From Anisakis pegreffii (Eukaryota; Nematoda; Chromadorea; Rhabditida; Anisakidae), in NCBI GenBank assembly GCA_035041965.1, contig JAPYMA010000586.1, forward strand, positions 1 through 64,000: DNA of 64,000 nt, given 5' to 3'. Made by a program: the position numbers and the translations under genes. Positions 39,501-52,800 of this stretch are shown in pieces (position 1 is the first letter of the stretch; each line of letters opens with the position of its first letter). The notes under the pieces were generated by a model. The model saw nothing but the letters and a program-made list of their open reading frames with translations. It made no database searches and was not told where the DNA came from.

Positions 39501-39997
39501 TTAAAGAGGAGAACGCTAGTCCAATTCTAAAATTTTGGTGTGAGAGTGAGGTATTTTTAACTGATCGATCCTTCAATCGATTCCGGATGAAAGGTGTTTC
39601 ACTTCGAGTTGAATTTTAACCGGTAACGTCGCGCTGAGCAGCTAATGGAATGGAATACTTCAGGTGGAGTGGGTGTGGCGGCAATGGGTGGACGAGTCTA
39701 TGCGATCGGAGGGCATGACGGGGTTAGATATCTGAATTCAGTTGAAGCCTATGAACCACTCACAAACCAGTGGACTCCAGTGGCATCGATAAGTCAGTGC
39801 AGGTTTGTTCTCGTTTCGGTCGGACATTCGTCTCGATTTTTATATTCGAAGTGTATTTGTGGAAATTTTGCAGGGCTGGTGCGGGCGTAGCATGGGCCGA
39901 CTGTCGTGTGGATTGTTTGTTGCGTCCTCCGTCGATGGTGATATCCAAAGATAGTGGCTGTGCTCCATGCCTCACGGGCGTTGCACACTGTGTTTGA
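33567..39997 (+). CDS. kel-8: BTB-BACK-kelch protein, KLHL8/KEL-8 type, 783 aa
   Basis: Substrate adaptor of a Cullin-3 ubiquitin ligase; C. elegans KEL-8 limits rapsyn levels and glutamate-receptor clustering. Exons: 33567-33603, 34581-34996, 35307-35423, 35504-35614, 35870-36016, 36144-36239, 36537-36677, 37018-37243, 37387-37530, 37803-37926, 38027-38207, 38281-38371, 38545-38659, 39247-39389, 39664-39802, 39874-39997; all phases close. The N-terminal 120 residues are Ser/Ala/Thr-rich low complexity. BTB: about 130-240 (FMCDIEIEVEGNVFAAHRCV, ASILQMDTV). BACK: about 245-375. A Ser/Thr/Pro-rich linker follows, then six kelch repeats (about 470-760) with GGHDG, GGLDD, GGNDG, GGFDD, GGHDG cores and Y/F-D/N-P...W ends. 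The GGRGTSGDPFRSVEAF opening and the order of GGLDD and GGFDD blades match KLHL8 rather than other kelch proteins. A dispersed repeat copy lies in the intron 38660-39246. Confidence 0.95.
38835..39161 (+). repeat. Dispersed repeat, copy 1 (about 330 bp), in kelch-gene intron
   Basis: Nearly the same sequence recurs at 45845-46190. The right two-fifths (from CATTTCATCATGCATATC through ATCCCCTTGACGAATCG) is almost identical between copies. The left part is more diverged and is internally repetitive, with recurring CACAAAGGGATAA, GATCAT and CATCATTTCATC words. No coding capacity or obvious terminal inverted repeats. It is probably a non-autonomous mobile element or its remnant. Confidence 0.8.
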
Positions 39998-42900
39998 ATT
40001 CCTTTCCAAATCACTAGAATGCATCAAATGAAAATTCGGAAGCCTGAGATTGCACACGATTCTGTGTCCCATCGCTTCACGATTCATTCCACGAACTGAA
40101 GTATTGTTCGGTGGGAGAGCAAACTTTTTAAGTTGTCATTGATTGATTTCATTTCCTTTAATGAATTTCGTTTCTTTTAATCACCCACCACGTTTCCTTT
40201 AATTAATTTTCAATAACTACTGTACGATATATGTTTTTCATATAGAGCAATTTACATAATCGCACGTATGTAACCTTGATCGTCATTCATAGTAATTTAT
40301 GTTGTTCCGTTGCCCCGGTCAAGATCTCACATCAGTCACTTTTGTAAGTTTGGTTGTATTACAACTGTATGAGAGTTTGATTCAATGGGCATTTTTCACA
40401 TGGATTGAAAGTGTAACTGTTTGAGTACATTTTATCGCATTTATTTGATTTAGTGCAATCGCTATGTTATCAGTACTCTTATGATTAACATTATCGGTAG
40501 TCTCGTTACATACTATGGATTGACAACTTCTCTCTGTTTTCGGGATTGATTATATAAGGTCTCAATCAAATCGAAGTACGATGCATTTTTGCCTAAAAAG
40601 AACCTGTCTGAAAGTTTACTTCAAGAGCTGGAATCTGTTTCTGAATGTTTTTCCCATATAGATGTCACTATTGCTATTGAATTCATTCCGTCAGAATTCA
40701 ACAATTCAAAAGCTTTCAAAATTTAACACTTCTGGTCACAGTACTGCTATTCTTCCTTAATGTTTCATCAGTGTTATTAAAATTTTCATGGTAAAATTCG
40801 GTGTTATTCAGCTAATTAATTTCATTTTTCGTGTATTATTTCAGTGAATCGTTGGCTGTCTTTAATGCGTTCATTTATGATGATGATGTTCGAATGAAAT
40901 ATTCTCTTGAAACAATAAAGATTTTATTCTTTAATCAGCGATTACATCCATTCGCTATGAGTTGTTCAAATACATTTATTTACCATAATATCTCTTGTAT
41001 GAGATCACCACATTACGCAAAAATTTTGAATTCCAACAGTTCATCAGAAGCTGTTCAAAGTTAGATTTAGTAATGCTGAACCGCTTCAAATTTGATCAGT
41101 TAACAAGCTTCGCAATTGAGTGAATCAGTTGATCCAAATAATGATCCAGCAGTAATCGCTCGTTCACGACGATTGTTTCAGTTAATTGCATTTCAAAGAG
41201 ATTAGAGGCTAGCACAATAGACAATGTATTCTTGAAGGAGTAAATCAAACTGAACATATCGTAAGCAGTCAAGCTCTTGTCAGCATTACAGTACGAATAA
41301 AATGATAGACACTATTGGGTGATGTAATAAGTTTTATTGTTTGTATACAATATGCAGGTCTGTACACAAAAGCTTCAGTTGATCACTCATTCATCGTTCT
41401 TATAGTACATTGTTGATGTGAAGCTGAATTGTTTGGTATTTTGTGTGCATTTATTTACGTTGAATTGTCTTATGACACAGCCTGTAAGAATCAGAAAAGC
41501 TTGCGTTCATAGAGATGTATTTACATAAATTCATACTATGCGTATCTATTTGTATTTGTTACTGTACAGGTATAGTGGATTAATAGACGAATTTAAGTAT
41601 AAACATAACTGAGGAAAGCAAGCAGGTAGAAGGGCATTAAATGTGCACTACATACAACAATGAAATGTTGATTCATCGGTAGAAGGAGCATCGTTTCTAT
41701 TGAATATGCGCATGTTTTCGGTTTTGTTAGAATTATTGTTATCACAATACACTGACTATTGTGTATTTCGATAATTGTGCTGTTTGTTGTTGATAATGAT
41801 AGTGATATGAACATTATCAGTGTTCAGGAATGATGAAGGAGAATGAACGAACACGACGAGTTGAAAGCTGAGGGAGGACCAGCGATTTTGTCTAGCGAGT
41901 CAAAGAAGTGAGACGAAAGGAATGAGAAGAATGAAAAGAAACGAATCGAAATAAAGGACCGAAAGGAATGCATTTGAATGGCATCTGTTTTTTCATGTAT
42001 TTACTTATTAAAACGTTTTTTATAACAATAACAAACACAAAACGATAAAGTTGCACTAAACCACTGCAATAACGCATTATGAATGAACTAGGATTGACGA
42101 TGGCATTCATCCACTTCTGATATGAATTGATCTGAGCGTGTGATTCATTCACACCACTTCAATCATTCGTTTCATTTCACTATCAATTTTTCTGAATCCA
42201 GCCAGCGAATATCCTTGCTTCTGCCATCCACACTCACTATTGCTGTCCATCCACACAGATAAGCAACAAACAGGATAACAACAATCTGGGAAAATAGATG
42301 TGAATAAATAAAGGTAGCGTGTATGAACGTTGATGTAGCAAATGTTATGAATAATCAGTCAGTGAATCAATGAATTAATAATATAGAACGAATGTAACAA
42401 ATGAAATAAATAAATAAAATATATTGCAGAATATCGACAACGATAACGATGCGAATAACATGAACGAACTGAGCAGGTTTCTGTCAAAGATCGCACATTG
42501 CACGTTATTGCTGCATCGATTCGTGTGCATGAATGTGTACAGTTCGTATGCACAAACGTATATTATAACTACTACCTACTTATCTTCCTTACCCCTACAG
42601 TCACTCATCATGCATACCTTTCTATTCATCGTCATCATCATCATGCGTTTATATTGATATATTCATTAAGAACACCTTGAGACGGCCGTCTTCTGCAATG
42701 CGCAATCAATTTGACCACTTCAAGTGAATCGTTTTTAATTGAAACAAAACGAATCCAATCGAATTTCATTCCACTGATGACGAGTCGTTCATTGTTTTAT
42801 ATTGCGACTTAACTTACTTATTGTTTATAAATCTTAATATAGCTTTAAATCAAATCCATTTGTTGTTTATATACCTTTACGTATATATTATATTTGCACA

Positions 42901-43988
42901 TCCACATACCTTTGCAATCATACTCATTACAGCATACCTTTCCTTCGTTTACATTGCACTACACTGTATTGATTCACTCATTTCTTCATTCGTTATTATT
43001 ATTAAAGTAATTATTGTTATTATTATTATGTTATCACTATTCTATCATTCATATTATTTATGTCATATAGTTGTTCACTGATAAATGCATTTATCATTAT
43101 GCATGTCATTATATGTATGAGTTATTATTATCATTGTATGAAGAACATTCCATTACACCGAGATTCTTAATGCATTCTTCGATAAATTATAAATGTCTTA
43201 AGATAAATATCGCACTGATTGTCTCATTGAGAACATATTCTCATGCTTTCAACTGAAGCACTTGAATGCAATAAACTAATATCGTACAGATGATAGGAAC
43301 TCATGCAGTGGCAATGAAATATGCTTGTGCACGTGCTACGTTCCATTTATTAACAGTTTTCTTAGCTGTTTCATAGTTAGATTGATGATGCAGTAAGGTA
43401 TTGAAATCAATAGGTAAACAGCGATTACATTGAATTGATTGACTGCATACCTGGGGGGTTGATTGCGGTACATTATGTATCATTCATGATGTTTTTATTG
43501 CTACTCTTGTTGATGTTATCATTAGGGTTTTCATTTCACATAACTATTGCGTTTTCTTATTATTAGTGTTGGTATTGGTCTTAATGATATTTTTTGTATT
43601 GTTATTGTCATTCTTAGTATGGATATGATTATTGCTATGGTTATTACTTGTACTGGTAACGAACACGATTACATTTGAGAATAAATGCAAACATATGATC
43701 GCATATGTTGATAAGATATATCTTGCGATCGTGATTCGACGTGAAGGGACGTTTTTTGCAGAAATATTCGATGAATTTTTAGAATGTGTTGTTTGTTATC
43801 AGATGAACGAGCGATGGGCAGTGAACTGAGATGTAATGTGTGAAAGTCGATTTCGCTGCTCGATTAGAAATCATTTTGGTGAATTTCTTGTTTCGTTTTA
43901 TTTCCATATCATATCCATGAATAGTATTCTTGACCAGTCTATCTATCTCTTTGATCTGCTTCAATCGTATAACTTTGATCCATACCAT

Positions 43989-43991
<3 letters not shown>

Positions 43992-44025
<34 letters not shown>
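43992..44025. repeat. (TA)n microsatellite
   Basis: An uninterrupted TA/AT run of about 34 nt, directly visible, 200 nt upstream of the FERM-PTP start codon. Confidence 0.9.
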
Positions 44026-44028
<3 letters not shown>

Positions 44029-44076
44029 AATTTCTATTTTCTTAATTAATTCAATTTTTTCTTGAATGTTTAATAA

Positions 44077-44122
44077 GAACCTGTCATAACTCATTATAAG
44101 TTTTATGAGTTATGACAGGTTC
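44077..44122. repeat. Perfect 18-bp inverted repeat with 10-nt loop
   Basis: GAACCTGTCATAACTCAT (44077-44094) is followed by a 10-nt spacer and its exact reverse complement ATGAGTTATGACAGGTTC (44105-44122). It lies about 100 nt before the FERM-PTP start, between the TA run and the acceptor-like site. It could be a miniature element, a hairpin in outron RNA, or a binding site. Confidence 0.9.
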
Positions 44123-44211
44123 TGTACATCTCTCATTTTTATACAATTGTTGTTTCCTATCGAAATCCACAGTTTATATGGAAATGTACCTCTGTCTCAG
44201 TGAGCGACAAT

Positions 44212-44219
44212 GATTTCAG
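44212..44219 (+). other. Candidate trans-splice acceptor before the FERM-PTP gene
   Basis: GATTTCAG ends 4 nt before the ATG chosen at 44224. The frame is open somewhat further upstream but has no ATG there. Position and sequence fit spliced-leader addition and support this start. Confidence 0.5.
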
Positions 44220-44223
44220 GAGT

Positions 44224-46781
44224 ATGTTGCGTATGCCATTGAAATTGAAATGGGGCAAGAAAAGTGGTCGTTATGATTTAAGTCAAGATGTCTACGTGTT
44301 GACCATATTCGTGGGCGATCATGCAATCTTGCAATGTACGCTGACCACAGAGAGTACGGCCAAACAATGTATGGAATACTTAAGTCAAAAAGTTGATCTT
44401 CATCAGGTTATTCGATCTTCTTCTTTCAATCTCTACCCGGATGAAGCATACCTTCATAGTTATGACTTTATCAGGCTTATCGAATCGTCTATCAGCAATA
44501 GAATGTTTGTTCTTATGAGGCACTCAAGTGCTCTTTTTAAACTCTTTTGTTGTAAACTGGGTTGTCGCCTTTATTGTTCTACCTGAAGTGGTATCATCTG
44601 AATGGCATTATGTTATCATTTATATCAGTTGTCTTCAACGATACTGATAAAATCAGTATTAAATTATGACCGTTTCACTGTAATATTTGCAGTGATCGTA
44701 GAAATAAATTGCACGGAAGCAATAGAAATTACCATTTCAAATGCATTTGGAAATTGATATTTTTGGTATCCATTGGAGAATTCATATGAAATAATCGCCT
44801 TGATAAATAATCTTAAGAAATAACTGGCAATTGCAGGTGGAAATGTTCGGATTTCGTTATCAAATGAAAACGAATGATCCGGATAAGCGAATGATGCGTT
44901 GGGTTGAGTTGGAGAAACCGTTACGGAGACAACTGGAACGGTGGGCTTGTAAACCGAGACAAGTGCAGCTGGCTGTTTTGTACCATACTCCGAATGCGTT
45001 CACTCTTACCGATCAAATGGCGAGGTAGCAATATATCGCTACTGAAATTCGTTAAGCGAAGATAGATTCATCAGTTGCCGCAAACGCTTCCTTTCAGGTC
45101 TTACTACTTCCTGCTGATGAAAATGGACGTGGTCGAAGGACGTCTGACGGTTGCTTTGGAGAAATACATCAATTTGGCTGCTTATAGTTTACAAGGTGTT
45201 CAATCAGATAAACTGATGAGCCATTCGACAACTGAAAGAGAACATATGCTTTCAAAGTCGCTAAGCCAAACTTCGATTAAATGATGAATTCATCCATAAA
45301 TTTTGAATAAATCCCATGAGTCGCACTCTCAATATTGTTTCCTCATATTCAGTGATATATGTATCTAATTTTAGTGGAATATGGCGATTTTGATCCTTCA
45401 ATACATACGGTCGATTTCATGCAAACCATTCCTTTACTGCCTAAGGTTTGCCATATTTCACCTTTGCTCTCTATTGTATGCACACGGAATGCTGGATCAG
45501 ATTTGAATATGGATTTGTACCGTATACGTGATAACAGAGCAGATTTTATCGGTCTCCTTCAGCCATCGCTGTTGTAATGAGAACGAAAATTTGAACGAAT
45601 ATCTAATTGCTATCAAATGCAAAACTGTTGTTTCAGCATATTTGTCGAAGTGCACAAATTCTTGAGGATCTGCTAAAGCGCGTCTCGGTGGTGCATGAAC
45701 GTCTACGAGGTATGCAACCCAGCTATGCCGCTTTGCTCTATATTGTTGACGCTCAACAATGTGAAGGATATGGTGAAGAGTACTTCAACGGAAAAGTTAG
45801 TAGTCGCGATCTGTCGGAGTTTATTTGCAATAACACTCGATAGTATTATCGAAACGCAAAGGATTAATATCATAGAAGCACAAAGGGATAAAGGCATCCA
45901 AGCAGTACACACAAAAGTTCCAATTCATCATCATTTCATCACGCGAATCAATAAGTCAGTGTAAGCTGATCATACAGGCACAAATGGAAAAGTTGATCAT
46001 CTAAGCACAAAGGAATAAGATGATCATCCAACAGTACATACAAAAAATCCATTTCATCATGCATATCTTATATCCTGATACACACCTCATCTTATACGTA
46101 AACAGCTAATGTATGAAACAAAAGATTGATTCATAGAGCACTTTTGTTCAGAGATCTTATCCCCTTGACGAATCGCATCGTTCGTGCTTCGTCGCGATAC
46201 AATCCTTAGAAACTTTCCGTTTCTTACAGAAAATATCGCTTTGCACATACTTAATCAGCTATTCACACCCATAGAATGTATCTTGTTTGCTCACTCGAAA
46301 GAAACCATCTGGTGGAGATATTTTTACACAAAGAATCTATGTGAGATAGTTGAAGTGGGTATCTTTCGAAAAGTTGAAGGCGGTAACTGGTAAGTACTGA
46401 CCAATAAATAAAATATCAAGTAATTGAGGGGTAAAAGCTATGGTGGAACGAATATTTCAGGATGAGGATAGCAGTGAGGTGAAGGTTGGCTATTCTCAGG
46501 AAGGTGTAATCGTAAAAGGATCGTACGGTGCTCCTTTGAAACATAAGTAATTTTTTTGAATCATGTCTTGTTCACCCATGAATATTTTGTTCAAAAGACT
46601 TTGTTATTATTAGTGGTATAACTATTAGGAGTAGTGTTATTTGCGATACGATTTCAAGAAATTCTCTTACAGATGGAAGGATATAAAAGATATTCAGTGT
46701 TCGAAAAGGCATCTGAATCTGCGGTGTAATGATGGAACTATCGTTCAATTTACCATGGTAGTTCATTCACTTATGCTGTGA

Positions 46782-46816
<35 letters not shown>

Positions 46817-49800
46817 GTATTTATTTATTAACTGTTTATCGATTTGTTCACTGATCTGGTTGGTTGAAGGAAGATGCCGAAATGTCTCGTTATGTTGCAA
46901 TGGTATTGAATTGGCAATTCCATTATGCTACGAATGAAGCGATAATCCAAAGGAATTGCCCAATGAAGTGAGTAACGCACTCTGAATATTACCGTTGTTG
47001 AATTGATTGAGTTTGTTAACTGATTGGCTGCAATTTTGACCGTTTTTCTTGATGCCAACAAATAACTTTCCATTATTACTGCTACTTATTGATCAATTTG
47101 ATCATCTACTAAGTCCACATAAATCAATAATTCAATCAGCAAATTAATTGGGTTTTCAGTATCAACAATCTTCAAGGTAGCATTCGAACGTTCAGTCAAC
47201 ATATTTTGAAATCAGCTAATTTTGAGGTTTGCCTTCGAATTTTCTTCGTTGAACAGTGTAAAACTCAATCATTCATGTCAACTCTCCGTGGTTTTCGTTC
47301 AAATTCTAAAAAAGTGCGATGATTTCAATGGAAATATTTAGTCAACGAGTATTCTTTCGAAAATTCTCTTCATTGACAGATTAGTAACTCAAATGAAATC
47401 AATATATCAAATTCTCTTTTTGCTATTTCTTTCTCTTCGTATCCATCGAAGTTTAGAGAGATATTGATGGATGCATGATTCACATTGAACTATTTCCGTG
47501 GGCAATTACAATGTGAATGAAGATCATTTCAGTACAGTAATGCCCGTTTGAATGATGAGCATGCAGTGTGTTCATCGATGTTCAACATGTACTCGATACC
47601 ATCATCCGCACTAGCCGCAACACCAACAACAGCACCAGATCTGAACAACGCACCGTGCACCTCAACATCCACTCAGCAACTGCATGAACTCTGTCGAAAT
47701 CCACTGCAGAGTAACAGCGGTCAGAAACGCAAATACTCTACACCGACCGCATTTCCACTCGCAAATTATCGCTGTTCTAGTCAGTTTACAGCAGCTCATC
47801 ATCTTGATCGCACGTTAAGATCAATTCAGATTGTTTTGCAACAGTGACATTTAAGACTCTTCATCTAACAAATTAGATGTAAGCGAATGAGTGAGAAAGA
47901 ATGTAAGTGAGCGATTTTCCAAATCAATTTCATCTCGATTCACATGAACTTTTTTAACAAGGTTGAAGGAATTCCTCTTCAGAAATCAGGATATTAGTTC
48001 CCAGAACTGAAATGAATCCACATGAAAACTGAATTTGTTGAGTGTTCTCATTATTCCATGATTTAGGACGCAAATTTGATCTATTTGTCTCGTATAGAAG
48101 TCAGATCAGACAATTGCAGTGAATTGCTGAAGAATGACTCTAGTTGAACCAATTTGTTCGTATTCAGATGGTCTAGCGAATATAGCTGCTTCGAGTGAGC
48201 GTAATCGTTCGAATACAACAGCCACAACCACCACCGCGACCACACCATCAACTGCAAGCGCCAGTTTAGCTGGAAGTAGCAACAATATGCTATCAACAAA
48301 GCAACAGTTCGGTGGATTAGTTGATATAGAGGCACAAATGCAACAGCTCAATGCATGTTTAGAAGCTGAAAGTAATGCTGCGAGCTTGAACTGTTTTCCT
48401 CAACTTTGTGCAAGTGGTGCGATATCGTCGAGCTTGAATCAGCTCGAGCAAAATGTTGGAGGAATAGCGGGCGTTAGAGGATTGGCGGCCACTGCTATGC
48501 AACAACAAGACGAAAATACCGATGCTAATAATGGCTACTCGCCACCTTTTTATCCGCCACCGTATCAGCAACAACAACAACAACTTCACCATCATCATTA
48601 TGCTAACTGCATTAACAATGCTGGAGTCGTGGCTGAAGCTGCACCACATTTGGTTCGAGTTTTCCTTGAATTTCATTCAACTGAGACCGGTTTCATCTTG
48701 CTAATCCTCATTTCTCGCCACTTGATAAAATTTTTCCAGTATCTCAGATGCTGTTAGCATTTTTCTTTCATACAACGTCGCAAACGATTTGACGGTTATA
48801 TTATTCAGATCGGATGGTGCTTTTCCTCCAATTGAATGTGAACAACAAATTTGTGTGTGTTCTTTAGTTGAACATTTAGTTTATGACCATTATGAGAATT
48901 TGAATGCGAGAATTTGATAGGATGACATGAAAACGACGAGAAGACTGATGATGAAGGATGAGACAGCTTGTGTAAAGCAGTGTGCGAATGCCATCCAACA
49001 ACACCAGTTTCACTGCACACAACAACAGTGTGCCAACAACGTTTTGGCTTCGCAAAAGAAACGACGACATCTGTCATCAACGGCTCTTGTGAGTGGATTG
49101 ATGAAATGATATTGATTGCGAACACATCCATATCTCACAAGTGATAGTTCAGCAGATATCAAATGATATCTGCGAGATTCTATGAAGACATGGACGTCTG
49201 TAGGTGATATACAATAGTTATGTGTTGACAAAATGTTCAAGATGAATACCTCAACCGTACAAAATAATTTGCTCATATAATTGGTGCAAATGATTGCAGA
49301 CATCAGGTTCATCGCCAGAAATTCGAATGATTGGAGTCACTCAACGACGCTACACCCCATTGGCTGTACACAAACATTCGGCAAATTCTAAGCACACTGA
49401 TGGCTCCTCTAACCTGGGCAATCAGAATCAAGTTCGTACTTTGTGTTATCTAGATATTGTTGCTCAATTCATATCTTCTATTGATTCGTGAGATATTATT
49501 TACGTTCATTTCTCGCAATCAGCATAAAAAGTAAGGAAGGTTTTATGCAGCAAAGCGACAAAACTTGTAGTTGTACCAAGTTGATTGACTTTACCTGTAG
49601 AGACGAGTATGTATCAATCTAGATCGGCTGATTTTAGGCATAATATTCTACAGGCAGTCGATATTTTGTTGTTGATTGTGAAGTGTTGATCTTATGAAAT
49701 GATCGTCATGCAATGTTGTTTCTAGATGATGGGTAACGGTCATGCGGTGAGTAGTCCGGATCTGTTGAGTGCATCGCATCGTGCATCAACCTCAGAGTTG

Positions 49801-52800
49801 ATATCATCGGTGCTATCGCGATATGAACTAGCCGTTGCTGCATCTCAGCAACAGCTAACCAATCCACTCTATTCTCAGCAAATTGCTTCACTTGCCCAAC
49901 CGAGCACCATTCAAGCATCATCCACTGTTTGCGGCAATCGAAAAACGGGTTACGGTGATGCACCGGCATCGTTGAATGGGCAAGCGGCAGCGGTGCCAGG
50001 CCCATCAATGCCTGAAACATTATCGCATCATTCTCCGGAATGTTGTTGTTGTTTGTTGACACGGGAGCATGCATGCTATCCTGCATCGAAACCAACCAGT
50101 GGTCCTCATGCAGCCGTCTCAATAGATCGCATCCCGCAAGCCACAATCACTACATCTTTTCCATCCTATCATGCTCAAGCTGGTCATATTTACTATCCAC
50201 CGGCCTGTGCTTATCGTCACCATACCACCCAACAACAATCCACTACTAATACGACTAGTAACCATAGTAATAATCGCACAAACAACAGCAACACCAAAAC
50301 TAGTAGTAATCCTTTCCCAACACCGTCTACGCAATCCTCTCATAAAAACTCCTGTCAAACTAGTCAGCACCACATTCAACTGAATGCTCAGAACACTAAC
50401 AGTGGTCTTGTGACCGTTCCGACAACAATATTGGAGGCTTCTCCGACATCATCAGCAGCAGTTATTATGGCCGGCGAGACCGGTTCATGTTTACCATACA
50501 CGGCGGCATGCTCATCAACCTGCCAGCCTCATCCTTCCGCTACTGCCGACCCTCAAACGTCGGCATGTGCTTCGATCAGCACTCAGACTCACTGTCAGCA
50601 GTTCTGTCATTCCCACTGCCATCTTCAAGGCATGCTCATACCGCCTGCAGCATCCAATGTTTCGTCGTCACTGTCCTTATCGGATCTATCGGTTTCGTCA
50701 AATCGAAACAAGTTCATCACTGTACCGACGACGAATACGGCTATGAAGCAAGACGGCGGCGCTGATAGATTGAATCCAGCGTATTCAAGGTTCATATGTG
50801 TTCATGACATAAATGCATCGTACATTCTTTCATTCATTCAACTCATTTCTTATTGTTGATTTGTGATTTTGCGAGTGAAATTGTTAGAACTTTAGCGAAT
50901 GTTTTGAGGGTTTTCAGGTTTTCCACAGAATTGAATTAGCTGAAGAGTTTAAATAAAAAATTCCAAGCGAGGATTGGTTTTTAACAGTATCGTAGTGAAA
51001 GGATTCGGATTGCATCAAGATCTGACGAAAACATCTAAAAGGGTGTTGACAATCAGAAATTCTAAGCTCAACAGATCACGAATATTTATAAGAATGAAAA
51101 CTTTTTGAATATTAAACTTGTTAAGAGACCTGCTACCGCATATGGGTCGAATTGCATGTGACTGTAACAATCCCCTGTTGGAAGGGCATCATAAGAGTAG
51201 AGATCTAATATACGACGAGGAACGTACAAGTGTTAGCAATAAACGAGTGAGTGATTCGTCACGATCCATAGATTCCACTCGTTCAAGCAATATTCATCCA
51301 CCCAGTGATACCACAGTTTGCTCTACCCTATCGGCCATGTCAAGCACGCAGCAACACTCGATTCTTCCTACAGCTCGGGTATTTTGTTTGTTTATATTTC
51401 TGAACTATCAGCAACTCTTCTCATCCCTCATTCGAATGCTTCATCAACAGCTTTTCGTGATCAACGAGAATGCTTTGAAATTTTACAGTCAATGTTACAG
51501 TCAATTTGGCCATCGCAAGAGGAGATGCGTAATGAACGCACTGTGACTGATGAGGAACGAACAAGTGAGTCGAGACTGAACCGATTCGATCGTTTGCATC
51601 AAAACGGTCATATCCATAATTGTGCACGTCCAGAAATCAATAGTAACAATAATCATAAACTATCGACATCAGGCAAGGAATCAACAATGCCGAATAACGA
51701 TCAAACGGTAACGACCGCATCATTGAAACTTGTATGATATCAGCTTTCATGTTGTTACCAACTGCACGCATTTATGTGCTCTTATTCATAATCTATCGTT
51801 GATTTAAAGCGTTTTCAATTTTTCAGTTATCATTGTTAATGGAAAAGTTGCAAAGTGAGGATATGTTAGCTGAAGAATTCACGATGATTCCAAACAAACG
51901 GATGTCAGCCGGTGTTTCAACTAGTCAAAAACCGGAAAATATGGTTCGCATTTATTTTCTTCACTTATTTATTCTCTCTTCTAAAGCTAGAAATTTCCAT
52001 CGCCTCATTCCGGACGTTGTTTGACTGTTCGCATTATTCAAAGATGCATATTTCAGAAACGAAATCGTACACGATCGGTGGTACCGTACGAAGACACTCG
52101 TATTATGTTGAAACCTCATAAACTCAATCCGACTGGATATATTAATGCGTCAAACGTTCAGGTAACTATTGATTATTGATGGATCATTTACTCAATCATT
52201 CTCTTGATTCAAACGAGAATTCACTTCAGACTGATCAAATATTGACTGTTTTGAAGTGTCGATGTTTAGCAGAGAAGTTGATTTTTTGATGCAATTATCG
52301 AATGTTTTCAGTTTTAGTTTATAATTGTGCGTGTTTAGGTTCTGATGGGTGATCGTTTCTTACGCTATATTATCACACAAGCGCCGTTGAACGAAAGCAT
52401 CGAGGATTTCTGGCGAATGATTTGGGAAACTGGTGCGCAGATTATAGTGATGCTGTGTGAAGTGGATGTAGGTGTCTTAACGTTGCAATTGCAATTTGAA
52501 TGAACAAATAGCCATCTGATTTTTTGTTCATGTTAAAACCTAACGATAAGATGATAGCTGTTGTGAATTGCTCTTCTTGAAAATGTTAAAATGAAAGAAG
52601 ACCTTTGTTCATATGAAGTCTGACAATGAGTTTAAAATTTGCACTCGCTGGGATTAGCCAAGTCTGCGATTTGTGTTAATTCGAACGTTGTCGCTTTGCA
52701 ATATCCTCAGATAATGGGAATGGTTCACTAAGAGCGTTGTATTTTTCACGATCGTGCGATTTCTGATAGCTTAAGTGTTTTGTTAAGGAATCGAACAGCA

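Larger units (their letters stand above)
39998..44223. other. Large intergenic region between kelch and FERM-PTP genes
   Basis: About 4.2 kb with no gene supported. It is AT-rich, with ATT-type simple sequence near 43000-43030, a TA dinucleotide run at 43992-44025 and an 18-bp inverted repeat at 44077-44122. Short hydrophobic open frames track the T-rich strand. The FERM-PTP promoter should be near the right end. Confidence 0.5.

Noticed and set aside
49152..49173. Palindrome GCAGATATCA-AA-TGATATCTGC
   Set aside because: Arms of 10 bp in AT-rich intron sequence are close to what chance would give in 64 kb.
51379..51546. Continuation of the FERM-PTP frame past 51378 to a stop
   Set aside because: A donor at 51378 and the TTTTACAG acceptor at 51488 restore phase into the conserved downstream exons, so this part is intron.
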